Shown: piece by piece, positions 7,534 to 16,778 of the stretch
Layout of the letters: every line of letters begins with the position of its first letter
How positions within the stretch are numbered: position 1 is the first letter of the stretch
Source of the DNA: Streptomyces asoensis
GTDB taxonomy: Bacteria; Actinomycetota; Actinomycetes; Streptomycetales; Streptomycetaceae
DNA: 64,000 nucleotides
Assembly: GCF_013085465.1 (NCBI RefSeq)
Contig: NZ_CP049838.1
Location: 2,170,001-2,234,000, forward strand
Reading direction: 5' to 3'
Program-made: the position numbers and the translations under genes
The notes under the pieces: model-generated
Databases searched by the model: none
What the model saw: only the letters and a program-made list of their open reading frames with translations
Told to the model about the DNA's origin: nothing

Positions 7534-8409
7534 TCAGGCGGACCTCGGCCGGGTCGCGTAGAACGCGACGGCGGAGGCGGCCGCCACGTTGAGGGAGTCG
7601 ATCCCGGCGGACATGGGGATGCGCACCCACTCGTCCGCCGCGCGGAGAGCGTACGTGGAGAGTCCGTGCCCCTCCGAGCCCAGCATGATGGCGCTCTTCT
7701 CGAAGCGTGCCGGGTGCAGCTCGTCGAGGGGGGTCGCCTTCTCGTCCGGGGTCATGGCGAGGATGTCGTACCCGGCGTCGCGCACGACGTCGAGCCCGGC
7801 CGGCCAGGCGTCGAACCGGGCGTAGGGAACCGAGAAGACGGCACCCATCGACACCTTGATCGCCCGCCGGTAGAGGGGGTCCGCGCAGTCCGGTGACAGC
7901 AGGATCGCCTTGATGCCCAGAGCGGCGGCGCTGCGGAAGGCGGCCCCGAGATTCGCGTGATCGACGAATCCCTCGAAGATGGCGACGCGCTGACCCGCGT
8001 CGTCCGGCGGTTCCACGGGGTGGTCGTCGGCCGGCTCCGGGACGACGGTCCGGCGGGCGGCCTGGAGGAGTTCGGCCGCGGCCGGCAGCGGCTTGCGCTG
8101 CATGGAGGCCAGCGCGCCGCGGTGGACGTGATAGCCGGTGACCCGTTCGGCGAGCTCCGGGCTGACGGCGTAGACCGGTGCCGGGAGCTCGTCGATGACA
8201 TCGCGCATGACGTCGACCCACTTGGCGGAGAGCAGCATGGAGCGCATCTCGTACCCGGCGTCCTTGGCCCGGCGGATGACCTTCTCGCCCTCGGCGATGA
8301 ACAGGCCCTCGGCGGGCTCGCGCTTGCGGCGCAGCTCGACGTCGGTCAGGCCGGTGTAGTCGCGCAGGCGCGGGTCGTCAGGGTCCTGAACGGTGATGAG
8401 ATCGGCCAC
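7534..8409 (-). CDS. SpoU/TrmH-family RNA methyltransferase
   Basis: 291 residues. N-terminal substrate-binding domain (EGLFIAEGEKVIRRA) and C-terminal SPOUT knot with IFEGFVDHANLGAAFRSAAALG, IMLGSEGHGLS and SLNVAAASAVAFYA, the three SpoU motifs that bind S-adenosylmethionine and RNA. It should 2'-O-methylate a ribose in rRNA or tRNA. The GTG at 8409 (VADLITV) is preferred; an upstream in-frame start gives 303 residues. Site specificity cannot be inferred; a second SpoU protein lies at 61 kb. Confidence 0.85.
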   Translation of the reverse strand: MADLITVQDPDDPRLRDYTGLTDVELRRKREPAEGLFIAEGEKVIRRAKDAGYEMRSMLLSAKWVDVMRDVIDELPAPVYAVSPELAERVTGYHVHRGALASMQRKPLPAAAELLQAARRTVVPEPADDHPVEPPDDAGQRVAIFEGFVDHANLGAAFRSAAALGIKAILLSPDCADPLYRRAIKVSMGAVFSVPYARFDAWPAGLDVVRDAGYDILAMTPDEKATPLDELHPARFEKSAIMLGSEGHGLSTYALRAADEWVRIPMSAGIDSLNVAAASAVAFYATRPRSA

Positions 8410-8473
8410 AGGGGTGATACTGCCTTGTCCTGGGTGTGGTGCCAACGGCTCGGAACGGTTGTGTTACCCGCGG

Positions 8474-9706
8474 TTACTCGGAGCTCCGCGGGCCGACGGC
8501 GACGACCGCGCCGACGACGATCACCGCCGGGGGCCTGACCTCCTGCGTACGGACCGCCTCGGCGACCGTCGCGAGGGTCGCGTCCACGCGGCGCTGGGCG
8601 GCCGTCGTGCCCTCCTGGACGAGGGCGACCGGGGTGTCGGGCGACTTGCCGTGCGCGACGAGCGTCTCGGCGATCTTCCCGATCTTGTCGACGCCCATGA
8701 GGATCACCAGGGTGCCGGTGAGCTTCGCGAGGGAGGGCCAGTCGACCAGGGAACGCTCGTCGTCGGGGGCGACATGCCCGCTGACCACCGTGAACTCATG
8801 GGCGACGCCCCGGTGGGTGACCGGGATGCCGGCCGCTCCGGGCACCGAGATCGAGCTGGAGATGCCCGGCACGACCGTGCAGGCGATGCCGGCCTCCGCG
8901 AGGGCCTGGAGCTCCTCCATGCCACGGCCGAAGACATACGGGTCGCCGCCCTTGAGACGGACGACCGACTTGCCCTGCCTGGCGTGCTCGATCAGCGCGT
9001 TGTTGATGGCTTCCTGGGCCATGAACCGGCCGTAGGGGATCTTCGCCGCGTCGATCACCTCGACGTGCGGCGGGAGTTCGGCGAGGAGGTCGCGCGGGCC
9101 GAGCCGGTCGGCGATGACGACGTCCGCCTCGGCGAGGAGGCGCCGCCCGCGGACCGTGATCAGGTCCGGGTCGCCGGGACCGCCGCCGACCAGCGCGACA
9201 CCGGGGGTCCGGGTGCGGTGGTGAGGGGCGACGAGGGTGCCGTCACGCAACCCCTCGACGACCGCGTCACGGATGGCGGCGGTGTGGCGCGGGTCGCGGC
9301 CGCGGGCGTCGGTGGTGAGCACGGCGACCGTGACCCCCTCGCTGTGGCCGGTCGCCGGGGTCCAGGCGGTCGCGGCGTCGGCGTCGTCGGAGCGGACGCA
9401 CCAGACGCGGTGCGCCTCGGCTTCGGCGGAGGCCCGGCCGTTCGCCTCGGGGTCGCTCGTGGCGATGAGGGCGTACCAGGCCTCGGCGAGGTCGCCGTCG
9501 GCGTACGGGCGCTTCGACCAGGTGATCTCGCCCGCGTCCGCCATCGCCTCCACCGAGGGGGTCGCTCCGGGGGACACGAGGTGGATGGCGGCGCCTGCCG
9601 CGATCAGGGCGGGGAGGCGGCGCTGGGCGACCTGGCCGCCGCCGAGGACGACGACCCTGCGGCCTGCGAGACGGAGGCCTACGGGGTAGGCGGGGTGTTC
9701 GGCCAT
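8474..9706 (-). CDS. cobA: Uroporphyrinogen-III C-methyltransferase fused to a short precorrin-2 dehydrogenase domain
   Basis: 410 residues. The N-terminal ~165 residues are a Met8/CysG-like NAD domain (VVVLGGGQVAQRR, then VWCVRSDDADAATAW) with a much shortened middle portion. Residues ~168-400 are the SUMT domain (VALVGGGPGDPDLITVRG, RLKGGDPYVFGRG, VVPGISSS). The methyltransferase converts uroporphyrinogen III to precorrin-2, the branch point for sirohaem and cobalamin; the N-domain should oxidise precorrin-2 to sirohydrochlorin. ATG 9706 follows GAGGAG. It is upstream of nothing else in its direction but lies in the cobalamin gene neighbourhood. Confidence 0.92.
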   Translation of the reverse strand: MAEHPAYPVGLRLAGRRVVVLGGGQVAQRRLPALIAAGAAIHLVSPGATPSVEAMADAGEITWSKRPYADGDLAEAWYALIATSDPEANGRASAEAEAHRVWCVRSDDADAATAWTPATGHSEGVTVAVLTTDARGRDPRHTAAIRDAVVEGLRDGTLVAPHHRTRTPGVALVGGGPGDPDLITVRGRRLLAEADVVIADRLGPRDLLAELPPHVEVIDAAKIPYGRFMAQEAINNALIEHARQGKSVVRLKGGDPYVFGRGMEELQALAEAGIACTVVPGISSSISVPGAAGIPVTHRGVAHEFTVVSGHVAPDDERSLVDWPSLAKLTGTLVILMGVDKIGKIAETLVAHGKSPDTPVALVQEGTTAAQRRVDATLATVAEAVRTQEVRPPAVIVVGAVVAVGPRSSE

Positions 9707-9805
9707 GAGGGTGCGGCTCCTCGTACGGGCAGAGAGCAGAGGGTGGGCGCTGCGGCTCTGGAGCGGCCCTGACGTGCGCATTTTAGAGGTGACTTCAGCA
9801 TGCGG

Positions 9806-9843
9806 CGGGGCCGGGGGCGGCACAAGCGCGTGCCCCCGGCCCC
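9806..9843 (-). terminator. Hairpin after the BluB-CobT gene
   Basis: GGGCCGGGGGC and GCCCCCGGCCC pair with a short bulge; it lies just past the cobT stop. There is no U-run, as usual for Streptomyces. Confidence 0.6.
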
Positions 9844-9853
9844 GGAGCGGGCC

Positions 9854-12800
9854 CTACTTCTCGGTGACGCCCGCCGAATCGAACGTCGCCACCTCGTGCA
9901 TCGCCCGGGCCGTGCTCTGCACCAGCGGCAGGGCGAGCAGGGCGCCCGTTCCCTCGCCGAGGCGGAGGTCCAGGTCGACCAGGGGGCGCAGGCCCAGCTT
10001 GTTCAGGGCGGCCACATGACCGGGTTCGGCGCTGCGGTGGCCCGCGATGCAGGCCGCGAGGACCTCGGGGGCGATGGCACGGGCGACCAGGGCGGCGGCA
10101 CCGGCGCTGACGCCGTCCAGGATCACCGGCGTACGCAGGGAGGCGCCGCCGAGGAGCAGGCCGACCAGCGCCGCGTGTTCGAAGCCGCCGATCGCGGCCA
10201 GGACGCCGATGGGGTCGGCCGGGTCCGGCTGGTGGACCTCCAGGGCGCGGCGCACGACCTCGGTCTTGCGGGCGAGGGTCTCGTCGTTGATACCGGTGCC
10301 GCGGCCGGTGACCTCGGCCGGGTCGGCGCCCGTGAAGACCGAGATGAGGGCCGCGGACGCCGTGGTGTTCGCGATGCCCATCTCGCCCGTGAGCAGCGCC
10401 TTGTTGCCGGCCGCGACCAGGTCGCGGGCGGTCTCGATGCCGACCTCGATGGCCTGCTTGGCCTCCTCGCGGGTCATCGCGGGGCCGGTGGTCATGTCGG
10501 ACGTACCCGCGCGGATCTTGCGGGGCAGGAGACCGGGGGTGGCGGGAAGGTCGGCGGCGACGCCCACGTCCACCACGCAGACCTCGGCGCCCACCTGGGT
10601 GGCGAAGGCGTTGCAGACCGCTCCCCCGCCGAGGAAGTTGGCGACCATCTGGGCCGTCACCTCCTGCGGCCAGGGGGTGACCCCCTGCGCGTGCACCCCG
10701 TGGTCGCCGGCGAAGATCGCGACGGCCGCGGGCTCCGGGATCGGCGGCGGGCACTGCCGGGACAGCCCCGAGAGCTGCGCGGAGATGATCTCCAGCATGC
10801 CGAGCGAGCCCGGCGGCTTCGTCATCCGCTTCTGCCGCTCCCAGGCCTCGCCGAGCGCCTTGGCATCGAGCGGGCGGACGCTGGCGACGGTCTCGGCGAG
10901 CAGGTCGTGCGGGTCCTCGCCGGGCAGCGCGCGACGGCCGTACGTCTCCTCGTGGACGACCCACGACAGCGGACGGCGCTTGGCCCAGCCGGCCTGCATC
11001 AGCTCGGGTTCGTCCGGGAACTCGTCGACGTAGCCGACGCACAGGTACGCGACCACTTCGAGGTGCTCGGGCAGGCCCAGCGCGCGGACCATCTCGCGCT
11101 CGTCGAAGAAGCTGACCCAGCCGACGCCCAGTCCCTCGGCGCGGGCGGCGAGCCAGAGGTTCTCGACCGCGAGCGCGGAGGAGTACGGCGCCATCTGCGG
11201 CTGGGTGTGACGGCCGAGGGTGTGGCGGCCGCCGCGGGTCGGGTCGGCGGTGACGACGATGTTCACCGGGGTGTCGAGGATGGCCTCGATCTTCAGTTCC
11301 TTGAACTGCTTCGCCCGGCCCTTCGGCAGCGACTTCGCGTACGCGTCACGCTGACGGGTCGCCAGTTCGTGCATCGCGCGCCGGGTGTCGGCGGAGCGGA
11401 TGACGACGAAGTCCCAGGGCTGCGAGTGACCGACGGAGGGCGCGGTGTGGGCGGCCTCCAGGACGCGCAGCAGCACCTCGTGCGGGATCGGGTCGGCGCG
11501 GAATCCGTTGCGGATGTCCCGGCGCTCACGCATGACCTTCAGGACGGCCTCGCGCTCGGCGTCGTCGTACGCGGGCGCGGCGGGGCCGGTGGACTCTCGA
11601 ACTTCTTCCACTGGGGCCGGGCTCTCTTCCTGGTCGGCGGCCCTGGTCTCCAGGTCCTCCGGGCTCTGTGCGACATCGGGGTCGATGCCGGTCTCGGGCT
11701 CCGTGTCCGGGGTCGCCGGGGCGGGAGCGGGGTCGGCGCCGCGGGGGGCGGGGACCGTGACGGTGGGCAGGGCGGCGCCTGTATCGGCGGCCTGCCGCTG
11801 TTCCGTCACCGCGTGGGCGGTCTGCTCCTCCGTGGGGAGCACGAGGGGGTGCGGCGGGGTGGGGGCGAGGTGCGGGGTGGTGGGCACCATGCCCTCGACC
11901 GGGACGAACTCGCCCAGGGGCTGGTTCGCCAGGGGCTGGTTCGGCGGCGCTGACCCGTCCGGCGGGTTCGGCTGCTCCTGCTGGGGAGCCAGGGGGGCGG
12001 CGGGCGACGCGGGGACGGTCACCGACTGCTGGACAAGCTGCGGGTGCGGGTGCTGCGCGTGCGCGTGCTCCTGCTGGGGCGGCTGCGGGGTGGCGGTGGC
12101 GTCCACGGGGACCGCTACCGCCACGGGCTCGGGGGAGAGCGGCGCGGGGGGTGTCTCGACGGGTGACTCCGCCGTCGGCGGTTCCGGTTGCGGTTCCGAC
12201 GCCGGCTGCGGTTCCGGCTCCGGCTCCGGCTCCGCGAGGATTGCGGCGGGGGCGGGCTCCGGCTGGTCGGCCGGGGTCCCGGCCTCGATCGCGGGTTCGG
12301 CTTCGGCTGCGGCTTCGGGTTCGGCTTCGGCTGCGGCTTCGGCTTCGGCTGCGGGTGCGACCTCGGGCTCGGGCTGCGGGGCCGTCTCGGGAACAGGTGC
12401 TTCCGGGATGTGAGACGCGGGGGCCGTGATGTGGGCGGCCGGGGCGAGGGTCTCGTCCGAAGCCTCCATCTCCACCTCCGGCTGCGGCTCCGCTTCCGGC
12501 AGCGGTGTCGGCCGGACGTCCTGGGTCGGCTCGACGTGCTGCTCCGGAGCAGGGGCGAGTTCCGCCTGCGGGGCGGTCGGCTCGACTGAGGCTGCGGCGG
12601 CGGCCTCGGCGGACGCCACGAAGGCGTCGACGAGCAGGACGGCCTCGGGAGCGGCGGCGGGCGCGGGGGCGGGGGCGGGGGCCTCCGGCACGGAGGATGT
12701 CTCGGGCGCGGGGGCCTCGGCCACGGAGCCGGGCAGCTCCTGGGCGGGTGCCGCCGGTTCGGGCACGTCAGGGATCACGGGCGCGGCGGGCTCGGGGGCC

Positions 12801-14179
12801 TGAGCGACTGCGGGCGCAGGCGTGGGCTCAGCCGGGGTGGGATCGAGGACCACGACGGGATCCGGCACGGGGACTTCGGCAGCGGCGGCGCCGGGCGCGG
12901 GGACGAACTCCGCGACCGGGAGCGCCTCCGCCGCGGGCGCCTCGTAGGCCTGGGCCGGCGTGTCGCCGAGGTCCGCGAGAGGCTCCTGGGGCCCTTGGGG
13001 CTCTTGGCCCCCTTGCGACTCCTGTTGCTGAGGTGCCTCGACCGGGCTCGCCTGCCCGACCTCGGGCGCCTGAGCGACGGCCTCCGCGTCAGGAGCCTCC
13101 GCAGGCTCTGGCACCTCGGCGAGCTCTGCCGTCTCGGCGGGCTCTGTCACCTCGGCCGGCTGCGCCACTTCGGCTGCCTGGGCGGCCACGGCCGGGTCGG
13201 CCGGCGGGGTGCCTTCGGCGACGACCGGCTGCTCCGCGTACGTGACCTCGGGGCCCTGTGCGGCTTCCGGTGCCTGCGCCGCTTCCACCGGCGCGTCGAA
13301 GGGCGGCACGGCTCTGACGTCCGCGGTCCCGTCGTCTCCGGAGAGGGGGACGTCGGCCGCGTGCTGCCCGGCCTCCGCGACCGCGGCGGCGGGTGCCTGC
13401 TCCGCCTCCGCCATCATCGCGGCTCCGAGCAGCTCACCGGGGTCGACGACCCCGTAGGACTCGGCAGCCTGCTCCGCCACGGGCACCTCACCGCCGACGG
13501 CCTCGGCCTCCTGGGCCTCCTGGGCCTCCTGGGCCTCCTGCGGGGCGGTCGCGGCGATCGCCTCGGTCGCCACCCGGGCCACGACGGCCTGGGCCACGCC
13601 GACCGGCTCGCGCTGCTGCGCTGCCGCGACCGCCGGCGGAACAACCGTTTCCGCAGCCGTGGCCCCGTGCGCGACCGGCGGCTGCGCGGCGCCCCAGGGA
13701 GACGCGCCCTGCGGGGGCATCTCGCGCAGGTGCGGAACGTCGAGGTACTCGGGGCCGGACGCGGACGGGCCGGACTGCCGTACCGGCGCGCCGGCGGGGC
13801 CGCGGTCGGCGAGGGAGCGGACCGGGCTCGCGGAGGCGTCGGGGATCGGCGGGCCGAGATGCAGCGGGCGGCGCGGGGCCGCCTGGGGCGCCGACGGGCC
13901 GGGGAGGCGGACGGCGCTGAGGTCGACAGAACCGCTGTCGCGGCCGGCCGTCTCGTGCGGGCCCGGCTCGTGCACCGTCTCGACGACCGGCTCCGGCGCG
14001 GGCGGTGCCACCTCGTTGCCCCACGCGCTCTGGGCACCCGGCAGCAGCAACAGGTCTTCGTCCTCGGCGGTGGTCTCGGAGAGGTAGGTGTACGCACCGT
14101 GCGCGGGGGCGCCCGGCTGTTCCACCATGCCTACGCTCTCCGGCAACCCCTCGCCCGGGACCTGGCCGGTGTCGGTCAT
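9854..14179 (-). CDS. cobT: Fusion protein: ~850-residue disordered region + BluB + CobT
   Basis: 1441 residues. Residues ~1-860 are low-complexity, rich in Ala, Pro, Glu, Gln and Val (EAQ repeats encoded by four 9-bp units at 13505-13540; EAEAEAAAEAEPEA runs at ~12296-12365). Residues ~865-1085 are a BluB-type nitroreductase fold (RRDIRNGFRADPIP, APSVGHSQPWDFV, WVSFFDERE), which cleaves FMN to 5,6-dimethylbenzimidazole. Residues ~1100-1441 are CobT (TKPPGSLGMLE, AGDHGVHAQGVTPWP, GEMGIANTT, DGVSAGAAAL), which attaches the ribose phosphate to DMB to form alpha-ribazole phosphate for the lower ligand of B12. ATG 14179 follows GAGGGG. No transmembrane segment or signal peptide is apparent. Confidence 0.9.
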   Translation of the reverse strand: MTDTGQVPGEGLPESVGMVEQPGAPAHGAYTYLSETTAEDEDLLLLPGAQSAWGNEVAPPAPEPVVETVHEPGPHETAGRDSGSVDLSAVRLPGPSAPQAAPRRPLHLGPPIPDASASPVRSLADRGPAGAPVRQSGPSASGPEYLDVPHLREMPPQGASPWGAAQPPVAHGATAAETVVPPAVAAAQQREPVGVAQAVVARVATEAIAATAPQEAQEAQEAQEAEAVGGEVPVAEQAAESYGVVDPGELLGAAMMAEAEQAPAAAVAEAGQHAADVPLSGDDGTADVRAVPPFDAPVEAAQAPEAAQGPEVTYAEQPVVAEGTPPADPAVAAQAAEVAQPAEVTEPAETAELAEVPEPAEAPDAEAVAQAPEVGQASPVEAPQQQESQGGQEPQGPQEPLADLGDTPAQAYEAPAAEALPVAEFVPAPGAAAAEVPVPDPVVVLDPTPAEPTPAPAVAQAPEPAAPVIPDVPEPAAPAQELPGSVAEAPAPETSSVPEAPAPAPAPAAAPEAVLLVDAFVASAEAAAAASVEPTAPQAELAPAPEQHVEPTQDVRPTPLPEAEPQPEVEMEASDETLAPAAHITAPASHIPEAPVPETAPQPEPEVAPAAEAEAAAEAEPEAAAEAEPAIEAGTPADQPEPAPAAILAEPEPEPEPQPASEPQPEPPTAESPVETPPAPLSPEPVAVAVPVDATATPQPPQQEHAHAQHPHPQLVQQSVTVPASPAAPLAPQQEQPNPPDGSAPPNQPLANQPLGEFVPVEGMVPTTPHLAPTPPHPLVLPTEEQTAHAVTEQRQAADTGAALPTVTVPAPRGADPAPAPATPDTEPETGIDPDVAQSPEDLETRAADQEESPAPVEEVRESTGPAAPAYDDAEREAVLKVMRERRDIRNGFRADPIPHEVLLRVLEAAHTAPSVGHSQPWDFVVIRSADTRRAMHELATRQRDAYAKSLPKGRAKQFKELKIEAILDTPVNIVVTADPTRGGRHTLGRHTQPQMAPYSSALAVENLWLAARAEGLGVGWVSFFDEREMVRALGLPEHLEVVAYLCVGYVDEFPDEPELMQAGWAKRRPLSWVVHEETYGRRALPGEDPHDLLAETVASVRPLDAKALGEAWERQKRMTKPPGSLGMLEIISAQLSGLSRQCPPPIPEPAAVAIFAGDHGVHAQGVTPWPQEVTAQMVANFLGGGAVCNAFATQVGAEVCVVDVGVAADLPATPGLLPRKIRAGTSDMTTGPAMTREEAKQAIEVGIETARDLVAAGNKALLTGEMGIANTTASAALISVFTGADPAEVTGRGTGINDETLARKTEVVRRALEVHQPDPADPIGVLAAIGGFEHAALVGLLLGGASLRTPVILDGVSAGAAALVARAIAPEVLAACIAGHRSAEPGHVAALNKLGLRPLVDLDLRLGEGTGALLALPLVQSTARAMHEVATFDSAGVTEK

Positions 14180-14649
14180 GCGTACCCCTCGCCCATCGGT
14201 TAGTGCTTCTACGACCAGCTCACCCGGAGCGGCGCACCGACCGCCCCGTAGTGAAGAACGAGCGTCCGCGCCCAGCGGCACGAACGACCCGCCCGAAAAA
14301 GCGACAAAGCCATTCAGTGGCATTGTCCCGGCCGTAGTCGCGTCGCGACAGCTTGATCCGCGACGCCCCGCTGTGGACTGCGCCACGTTGCGCGCCCTCC
14401 GGTTCTGCCGTACCACACCCACCCCAAAAGGGATGCGTTTTCCGGACATTGACCGACGAACAGCCGGGCGCCCGGAAGCGGTACGACGATCGGCCAGCCT
14501 ACCGCGCGCGGTACGACAACAGGATCACGGGGAGGGCGCGCCGGGTCACGTCAGGCGGTCGGAAAGGTCCCGCCCGTCGCCCGTCCGACACGGACCCCCT
14601 CACCGGTCCCTCACTTCTCCCTCACCCGGCCCTCACCTGCCCGTCGGCC
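14180..14649. other. Gene-free stretch between cbiE and the BluB-CobT gene
   Basis: 470 bp with no supported gene. It includes an imperfect palindrome (GCCATTCAGTGGC at 14309-14321) and four 11-bp-spaced heptamers near the cbiE end. I looked for a cobalamin riboswitch and did not find the required conserved blocks. Confidence 0.6.
14597..14636 (+). repeat. Four CCCTCAC heptamers at exact 11-bp spacing
   Basis: CCCTCAC begins at 14597, 14608, 14619 and 14630. The 11-bp period (about one helical turn) and the TCAC core resemble the direct-repeat units of Streptomyces PHO boxes, which bind PhoP. It lies ~420 bp upstream of the BluB-CobT start, immediately after cbiE. Confidence 0.55.
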
Positions 14650-15873
14650 TCAACGAGGCGACGCGCGCCGCACGATTTCTCCGGTGAGGAGGAACGCGAC
14701 GCTCCGTTCCCGTTCCGTCCAGACCCGCGTGTCGAGTTCGACGGACTGGACGAGGGAGCACTCGACGCGGTAACCGTGCTCGGACAGGTCGCGGCCGACG
14801 AGTTCGGCGGCGTCGCGGGTCCCGGCATGGGTGACGATGCGCTGCGGGCGGCGGTCGGCGACGGCGGAGACCACGGCCGCTCCCCCGCCGCCGACCCGTA
14901 CGACGTCGGGTTCGGGCAGGTTCTCCAGGACGTGCGGGGCGGTGCCGTGGACGATCTGGAGCTGGACGCCGTGGCGGCGGGCGGAGCCGTCGGTGCGGGC
15001 GCACGCCTCGAGGTCCCGGTCGACGGCGATGACGGCGGCGCCCGCCCGTGCCGCCTCGGTCGCGAAGGCGCCGCTGCCGCAGCCGATGTCCCAGACGAGG
15101 TCGCCGACGCGTGGGCCGAGCCGCGCGAGTTGGGCGGCGCGCAGCAGCTCCGCCTCACCCTCGCCGAGTCCGCCGCCGTACGCCTCGGCGGGCAGGGCCC
15201 AGCCGCGCGGGCCGGTGCCCGGGTCGCGGCCGGCGATCCAGCCGCTGTCCCCGGAGACGACCGGCCCGGTGGGACCGCCGATGACGATGACGACGTTGGG
15301 GTCGCGCCAGGTGTGGTCGGCGGCCTTGTCGGAGGTGACGACGCTTACCTGTTCGCGGGTGGTGCCGAGTTCCTCGCAGACGACGAACGTGCGGTGCACG
15401 CCCTCCATGAGCAGGCCGAGCTCGGCGGGGCCGGCGCCCGGGGAGGTGAGGACGGCGACCTTGGTGTGGGCGCGGCAGACGTTCACGGCGCGGCGCAGGG
15501 TGCGTCGGTGGGCGACGACCACGTGGGCGTCGTCCCAGGGCATCCCGGCCCGGGCGAAGGCGGCGGCGACGGCGGAGACGGCCGGGACGACCTCGACCTC
15601 CAGGCCGAACTCGGGTGCGCGCAGGGTCCGTACGACGCCGAAGAAGCCCGGGTCGCCGTCGGCGAGCACGACCGCGGTGCCGCGGTGACCCGCGATGCGG
15701 CGGGCGGCGAGGGAGACGCTGCCGAGCCGGACGCGTTCCGCCGCGGGCGGCACCTCGGACAGCGCCAGGTGGTGGGGGGCGCCGGCCACCAGCGTGGCGG
15801 CACCGAGGGCGGAGCGGGCCGCGGCGGTCAGCGGCGAACCGTCCCATCCGATCACCGTGACGCGGTCGGCCAT
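14650..15873 (-). CDS. cbiE: Precorrin-6Y C5,15-methyltransferase (CbiE-CbiT fusion, CobL type)
   Basis: 407 residues. The N-terminal CbiE tetrapyrrole methylase domain (VTVIGWDGSPL, VLADGDPGFFGVVRTL) and C-terminal CbiT domain (~225-400; VGDLVWDIGCGSGAFATEAARAG, VIAVDRDLEAC) are both complete. The enzyme methylates C5 and C15 of the corrin ring and decarboxylates the acetate at C12 during cobalamin synthesis. Read in the same direction as the BluB-CobT gene 470 bp downstream, so both are cobalamin genes, though not tightly coupled. Confidence 0.93.
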   Translation of the reverse strand: MADRVTVIGWDGSPLTAAARSALGAATLVAGAPHHLALSEVPPAAERVRLGSVSLAARRIAGHRGTAVVLADGDPGFFGVVRTLRAPEFGLEVEVVPAVSAVAAAFARAGMPWDDAHVVVAHRRTLRRAVNVCRAHTKVAVLTSPGAGPAELGLLMEGVHRTFVVCEELGTTREQVSVVTSDKAADHTWRDPNVVIVIGGPTGPVVSGDSGWIAGRDPGTGPRGWALPAEAYGGGLGEGEAELLRAAQLARLGPRVGDLVWDIGCGSGAFATEAARAGAAVIAVDRDLEACARTDGSARRHGVQLQIVHGTAPHVLENLPEPDVVRVGGGGAAVVSAVADRRPQRIVTHAGTRDAAELVGRDLSEHGYRVECSLVQSVELDTRVWTERERSVAFLLTGEIVRRASPR

Positions 15874-15969
15874 CGTCGTCAGTCTCCCCCGGGGTTCACG
15901 CAGGTAGCGGGCTCCGTGAGGGTACCTGGTCGGTGGGTCACGGCAATGGTGGTGGCACCGGCCCGGGGG

Positions 15970-16608
15970 TCAGTTCCAGTCGGTGTACGACGTGAAACCG
16001 CCGCTCTCCGCGAAGTGCTCCCCGGGACCCTCCAGGTCCTCCGGGAGGAGGCTCCACACGATGTAGTCGGTGCGCACCTCGTTCCACCTGCCGTCCTCGG
16101 CCCGGACGCGCGCTATGCAGGCGCCCCGCAGGACGCCCTCGCTGATACAGCCGATCTTCTGCGCGACCTGCTGGGAGGCGGTGTTGTCGGCGGCCGTGCG
16201 CAGCTCGATGCGCTCGAACTTCTGGTCGCCGAACAGCCATTGGGCGGTGGCCAGCGCCGCCTCGGAGGCGTAGCCCTCGCCGCGCGCCCAGGGCGCGATG
16301 ATGTACGACAGTTCGGTGGAGCGGACGTGCCAGTTGGTCTTGGCGAGCTGGATGACGCCGACCAGGCGCTGGGTGAGGAACTCGGTGACCGCGAGGTCGA
16401 GGCCGCGGCCCTCGGTCCGTTCGGTGGGCGCGTACTCGGTGATCCAGCGGCGGGCGGCCGCCTCGTCGTAGGGCTGGGGCACGGCCGTCCAGGCCGCGAC
16501 CTGCTCGTCGTTCATCATGTCGGCCAGGGCGGGCACGTCGTCCTCGTCGAGGGGACGCAGCACCAACCGCTCCGTGCTGATGGAGATGGTGGGGAAGGTG
16601 CTCGTCAT
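15970..16608 (-). CDS. GNAT-family N-acetyltransferase (RimJ/RimL-like)
   Basis: 212 residues. It begins ISTERLVLRPLDEDDVPALADMMND, the classic RimJ/RimL opening, followed by YIIAPWARGEGYASEAALATAQWLF (acetyl-CoA pyrophosphate loop) and ERIELRTAADNTASQQVAQKIG (C-terminal GNAT motif). It should transfer an acetyl group from acetyl-CoA to an amine, perhaps a protein N-terminus or an antibiotic. Monocistronic; substrate unknown. Confidence 0.85.
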   Translation of the reverse strand: MTSTFPTISISTERLVLRPLDEDDVPALADMMNDEQVAAWTAVPQPYDEAAARRWITEYAPTERTEGRGLDLAVTEFLTQRLVGVIQLAKTNWHVRSTELSYIIAPWARGEGYASEAALATAQWLFGDQKFERIELRTAADNTASQQVAQKIGCISEGVLRGACIARVRAEDGRWNEVRTDYIVWSLLPEDLEGPGEHFAESGGFTSYTDWN

Positions 16609-16710
16609 GCGCCGCTCCGTAACCTTCGAAACTTCGGGGTGTGACCTGCCGACCCGTCAGGGTCCGCTGAACTGCCCAGCATGCAGCATGTGCCCCCGGA
16701 ACCACACCAC

Positions 16711-16741
16711 GGGGTCCACACCGGGTGAAGGAGTGGACCCC
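16711..16741 (-). terminator. Terminator hairpins after metQ
   Basis: GGGGTCCAC and GTGGACCCC form a 9-bp stem with a 13-nt loop; a second GC-rich hairpin (ACGGCCGG/CCGGCCGT, 16749-16769) lies between it and the metQ stop. Confidence 0.65.
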
Positions 16742-16778
16742 GGGCGCGACGGCCGGTCCCCCCGGCCGTTCAGGGTGT

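Noticed and set aside
11210..13250. CRISPR-like or large tandem repeat inside the BluB-CobT gene
   Set aside because: The repeats are short, coding and degenerate, without regular spacers.
14180..14450. Cobalamin riboswitch upstream of the BluB-CobT gene
   Set aside because: A GCCACTG-like block exists on the minus strand near 14318 but the other conserved elements (GGGAAGG-type and the downstream box) are absent, and it is part of a simple palindrome.
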